From: CBDCGV01 sp965216955
Lineage (GTDB): Bacteria; Bacteroidota; Bacteroidia; Chitinophagales; JADIYW01
NCBI GenBank assembly: GCA_965216955.1
Contig: CBDCGV010000005.1
Location: 1 to 54,795 of the forward strand
Direction of reading: 5' to 3'
DNA length: 54,795 nucleotides
Part shown: positions 52,801-54,795 of the stretch, piece after piece
How positions within the stretch are numbered: position 1 is the stretch's first letter
How the letters are laid out: every line of letters begins with the position of its first letter
Program-made: the position numbers and the translations under genes
The notes under the pieces: model-generated
Database searches by the model: none
What the model saw: the letters and a program-made list of their open reading frames with translations, nothing else
Told to the model about the DNA's origin: nothing

Positions 52801-54795
52801 GTATATTTTTTACCAGATTCCTCAGTAAATACAAAAGGTAACAAAGCTGAAAAGTTACTATTGTTTCTTAGTTGTTTGATCTTTGTTAATGAATCAAGCG
52901 GTAAGTTTATTTCATTAGCTTCCGGCCATATTTCTCTTCTATCAGCATCATTCAATGGATTATACGACAGCGTATTATTCGTAACTTTCAAAGGAATCTC
53001 ATATTCGTAATAATTCTCTGTAAAATCAGATCCTAATCTTATAAATAAGGATATGTCGTCATCCTCTAAAGAAAGCCCCGAACTATTAGTACCAATAAAA
53101 TCTTCGGCATGAGAGAACAATCTTAGTCTTTTAAAATTTCTCAAATCTAAATCTGACAATTTATAAATTGCTCGTGCATCTCCATCCTGTAATTCACAAA
53201 CCTGTAGACTTAAAGCTTGTTCATTTTGCAATGCATTTTGGCTTCCACTTACAGATTCTTCTCGGTCTATTCCTGGAGGAATGGCATAAGGGATAGGTGT
53301 TCGAGCTGTATTTTCTTCTACACTTATATCTGAGACATTAAACTCTGTCGAAGAAAAATCATCTGTTTGTAAAGCTTCTCCCGATTCCTTTAATGACAAA
53401 TTATAGCGTCTCCATTGATTTCTTACCAAGCCCAGTTCAGCAAAGCGAAGTGTCGTCGAATCTTCAAAACCAGTCATCACCATTCTCATGTACTGAATGG
53501 ATCTAAAATCTTGAACATTTCCAACACGTTGTTCCCACTCATCAATAGGAATTTTTATTTGATACCAAACTGCAGTTCGCGGAGTTCCAGCAACAGATAC
53601 CGGAACATTTACCTGATCAACTACATAGGAAGAATTTTCAAACGCAGTTGGATCGAAATCAATTTTATACTGAAAATACTCCTCCGTCTCATTCAATGTA
53701 TTGTCTTGATTAAGATCTTCATCGTCTGGTGTATTTTTAGAATTTCCATTTACATTTCCTCCATTTCTTGCAGTATATGAAGAGTTCCCTTCCTGTCCAT
53801 TAAAGTTTTTGTATCTAGAAATAATCCCATCATTTCCATCAAATTGACTACCATCAATAGGGTATATGTAGTTATCCGAAGAAGGGTCTGCCTCTAATTG
53901 CGCCAGAGCACCACTATTTACCAACCCTTGAATATTATTTAAAAACGGTGAAAAATAATCTCTTTCATCATCGTCTCCCAACCCATCTAAACCAACATCT
54001 TGTACCACAATGACATCTTCATTGGCATCAAAAGATCGTGTAATAGCATTAGATATAGAAGGCGTAACTCCCCAAGCTGAGGTATCAACATTTGTTAAGC
54101 CTGTAGGACGTGGTAATCCATTTTCATATAATTTTCTTGAATCCCTAAGGATATCCTCTGAAACAGTACCCAAATGAATCAATAATTGTCCTTTACGCTG
54201 TGTATCATCCTTATTAAGAAAGGGGTCTAACATCCAAAACTCTATAAACTCTATATTTGACTCTTCAAAGTCATTTGTTGTTAATGTCCTCATTATACCA
54301 CCCCATCTAGATTCTGGATCTCTTAACTTCCCTGTTGGAGCTACCCCAGCAGAAATCCCTGGTACACCATTGGTTTCAAAATTATATGGCCCTCTTTCTT
54401 CTGGGAAATAACTTAAGTCAAAAGTATATAAAGGCGGATTAGATAAGTTCTCATCATCTCTATTAGGGAAAATTTCTTTCTCATAGTACAATCTAGTATA
54501 CAGCCCTTGTAATTCTTGGGCGTTTCCGCTTAATGGATTCCCAGATGAACCATTTGTATTATAAAAAGTTCCTTCAACTTGATACCAACTTAACTTTGCT
54601 CGATTGAATCCATAAGCGAGACTATCTGAAAATCGAGCTTCTGGAAAAAGCTCATCTCCAAAATCATTTACAATTCCTTTTGGGGCACTTGCCATTTGCC
54701 ATGCTAAGTATGGAAACTTTAAATCGTAATTAATGCTTGCCCCTTCAAAATCATCTACGTATACGGTTCCTGCCTCATCTTGATCAACTGCTTTT
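49806..54795 (-). CDS. sprA: Cell-surface translocon protein SprA, 5' end outside the window
   Basis: SprA is the large beta-barrel translocon of the type IX secretion system and is needed for gliding in Flavobacterium. The visible part is about 1663 codons; complete SprA is around 2300-2400 residues. Reading upstream of the first internal Met at 54695, the frame stays open and shows GTVYVDDFEGASINYDL, a conserved SprA segment, so that Met is not the start. Other family features include FNLDPTAF-like strands, NNQGEQG-like loops, a basic/acidic coiled-coil insertion (roughly 51240-51480) and the C-terminal barrel ending RLFYDFRKTVPATLSSYPTTSARGGLTIRFNLAP split over the last strands. Followed by gcvH. 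Confidence 0.95.
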   Translation of the reverse strand, partial: KAVDQDEAGTVYVDDFEGASINYDLKFPYLAWQMASAPKGIVNDFGDELFPEARFSDSLAYGFNRAKLSWYQVEGTFYNTNGSSGNPLSGNAQELQGLYTRLYYEKEIFPNRDDENLSNPPLYTFDLSYFPEERGPYNFETNGVPGISAGVAPTGKLRDPESRWGGIMRTLTTNDFEESNIEFIEFWMLDPFLNKDDTQRKGQLLIHLGTVSEDILRDSRKLYENGLPRPTGLTNVDTSAWGVTPSISNAITRSFDANEDVIVVQDVGLDGLGDDDERDYFSPFLNNIQGLVNSGALAQLEADPSSDNYIYPIDGSQFDGNDGIISRYKNFNGQEGNSSYTARNGGNVNGNSKNTPDDEDLNQDNTLNETEEYFQYKIDFDPTAFENSSYVVDQVNVPVSVAGTPRTAVWYQIKIPIDEWEQRVGNVQDFRSIQYMRMVMTGFEDSTTLRFAELGLVRNQWRRYNLSLKESGEALQTDDFSSTEFNVSDISVEENTARTPIPYAIPPGIDREESVSGSQNALQNEQALSLQVCELQDGDARAIYKLSDLDLRNFKRLRLFSHAEDFIGTNSSGLSLEDDDISLFIRLGSDFTENYYEYEIPLKVTNNTLSYNPLNDADRREIWPEANEINLPLDSLTKIKQLRNNSNFSALLPFVFTEESGKKYTIQGNPDLGQSTILMIGVRNPKLIIGVNDDRDDGRSKCAEVWINELRVSGFDEQGGWAALGRVDVQLSDIGNVTFSANLHTIGFGDLEQRLDERYQDNYYQYDVAANLELGKFLPQKAGLQIPLYANFSQSISNPKYDPYELDITVEDKINAVNADPDLTSAEKDARTKEIKKDAQTVNTVKSINITNMRKVRTNPDKQPRVYDVENFNFSYGYTEIDRKDPTVDKDNVATHTGSMGWNHSVRPKYIQPLKKVKNNHKYLKPFKEFNINPFPSNISFRTDIERKFGETKLKDIGDDGLVLPSTYNKDFTWDRFFNYKHNLTKSISLDYAFTTNTRIDEPPGAINTQEEKDSVRKNFWDFGRKLNYQHTFNANYNLPFKYFPFIDWLNGRVRYGSNLGWTAASLTATNLGNTVSNGQNIQLNGEINFKKLYDKWAFLKPYNSTSTKKSKEDYLKSKERVAKKKDSLQKRIDQKEDDIEKKRIEIEEAKEDTALVKADIKKLKKDKKKLKNDKRNLKENYKRQSTDAHPVADVFLRPVIGIKRLSVNYDINKTTRIPGFTPVPSMFGQDFSRNAPGIPFLFGAQKDTTWLDEIAAKGWITDDTTFNFQFQQTVSKNLSVKLVFEPFRDFRVDINLNRKQTENYSEFFKKVSDSDGYRHLSPQTNGSYSVSFLMLRTIFDKLDENNFSRAFRDFEDLRSFYSGQLSGGNPNSTGQFQNDSITLDDFFEGYGPFSQDVLIPAFIAAYTGKDPDKVKLNPFKTIPLPNWRLTYTGLSKTSWGKKVFKNFKISHGYNSTFTVSSYSTDLNFDGTPGFQGDDIYFVPSAIDSLSGNYYNLYNIPQITLTEQLQPLIGIDITWINSLITTFEYKRSRTLGMSFLDFQLSENRTSEFTAGLGYTLKGLTLPFKFRGKKVTLENDINFRFDFSLRNDKTINYRLDQNVAEPTRGSRTITFSPTIDYVVNKRLSLRLFYDFRKTVPATLSSYPTTSARGGLTIRFNLAP

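Noticed and set aside
52107..53780. Plus-strand frames over sprA
   Set aside because: They have no start context or conserved domains and lie opposite a strongly conserved gene.
54695..54695. ATG at 54695 as the start of sprA
   Set aside because: The frame is open to the window edge and upstream codons encode a conserved SprA segment.
1..54795. CRISPR arrays, phage, IS elements, toxin-antitoxin or defence genes
   Set aside because: No regularly spaced repeats, transposase, integrase or recognised defence domain found; the window reads as core chromosome.

Overview
The window is an AT-rich, densely coding chromosomal stretch from a member of the Bacteroidota, most probably a marine-type Flavobacteriales. 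The evidence is a 3'-complete sprA (type IX secretion translocon), a DUF4270 lipoprotein, bshA, an 'N-terminal half' glycogen synthase, two DUF families largely confined to Bacteroidota, and repeated copies of the Bacteroidota promoter element TAnnTTTG just upstream of genes. I see no rRNA, tRNA, CRISPR array, insertion sequence, integrase or phage gene. No stretch longer than 300 bases lacks a gene; the longest gap, 37585-37857, holds only the divergent upstream regions of two genes.

Layout. 1-4170 (minus): an 11-base tip of a further gene, a multi-SLBB polysaccharide export protein, and an OmpA-family outer membrane protein that ends at a clear terminator. 4289-12469 (plus): mnmE, a large leucine-rich-repeat lipoprotein that looks like the most accessory gene here, then the proteostasis block tig-clpP-clpX, then a superoxide dismutase. 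12520-16625 (minus): glmS, the DUF4270 lipoprotein and a GT5 glycogen-synthase-like protein. 16754-19187 (plus): panC-panD-flippase-like membrane protein. 19292-24333 (plus): acyl-CoA dehydrogenase, aspS, a DEAD-box RNA helicase and a cold-shock-domain protein. 24356-30170 (minus): a tight run of SSS symporter, LOG-family protein, M23 peptidase, Bcp peroxiredoxin, QueD-like protein and alpha/beta hydrolase.

30258-32799 (plus): recR and a composite glycosyltransferase. 32827-37584 (minus): a GH3-serine hydrolase fusion, an unrecognised 168-residue protein and bshA. 37858-45172 (plus): a small membrane protein, mutL, two rhomboid proteases and an EEP-family phosphoesterase joined by one-base overlaps or zero spacing, then cysS and a glutaminyl-cyclase-like lipoprotein. 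45194-48957 (minus): tonB, a TPR protein, a DUF4286 protein and a YugP-like zinc peptidase. 48948-54795 (minus): sprA (open at the right edge), gcvH and a VanZ-like protein that overlaps tonB.

How it works together. Most genes are housekeeping: protein quality control, tRNA charging and modification, mismatch repair and recombination, cofactor synthesis, and cell-envelope building. Envelope functions recur: SprA, TonB, OmpA, SLBB export, M23 peptidase, GH3, glutaminyl cyclase and four lipoprotein or signal-peptide proteins. I did not find a convincing new defence or mobile system. The most informative unexplained signals are a set of promoters placed exactly four bases before ATG at three genes (predicted leaderless mRNAs), a three-hairpin spacer between clpP and clpX, a MutL with a decayed endonuclease motif, composite or degenerate glycosyltransferases, and a handful of small or orphan proteins.
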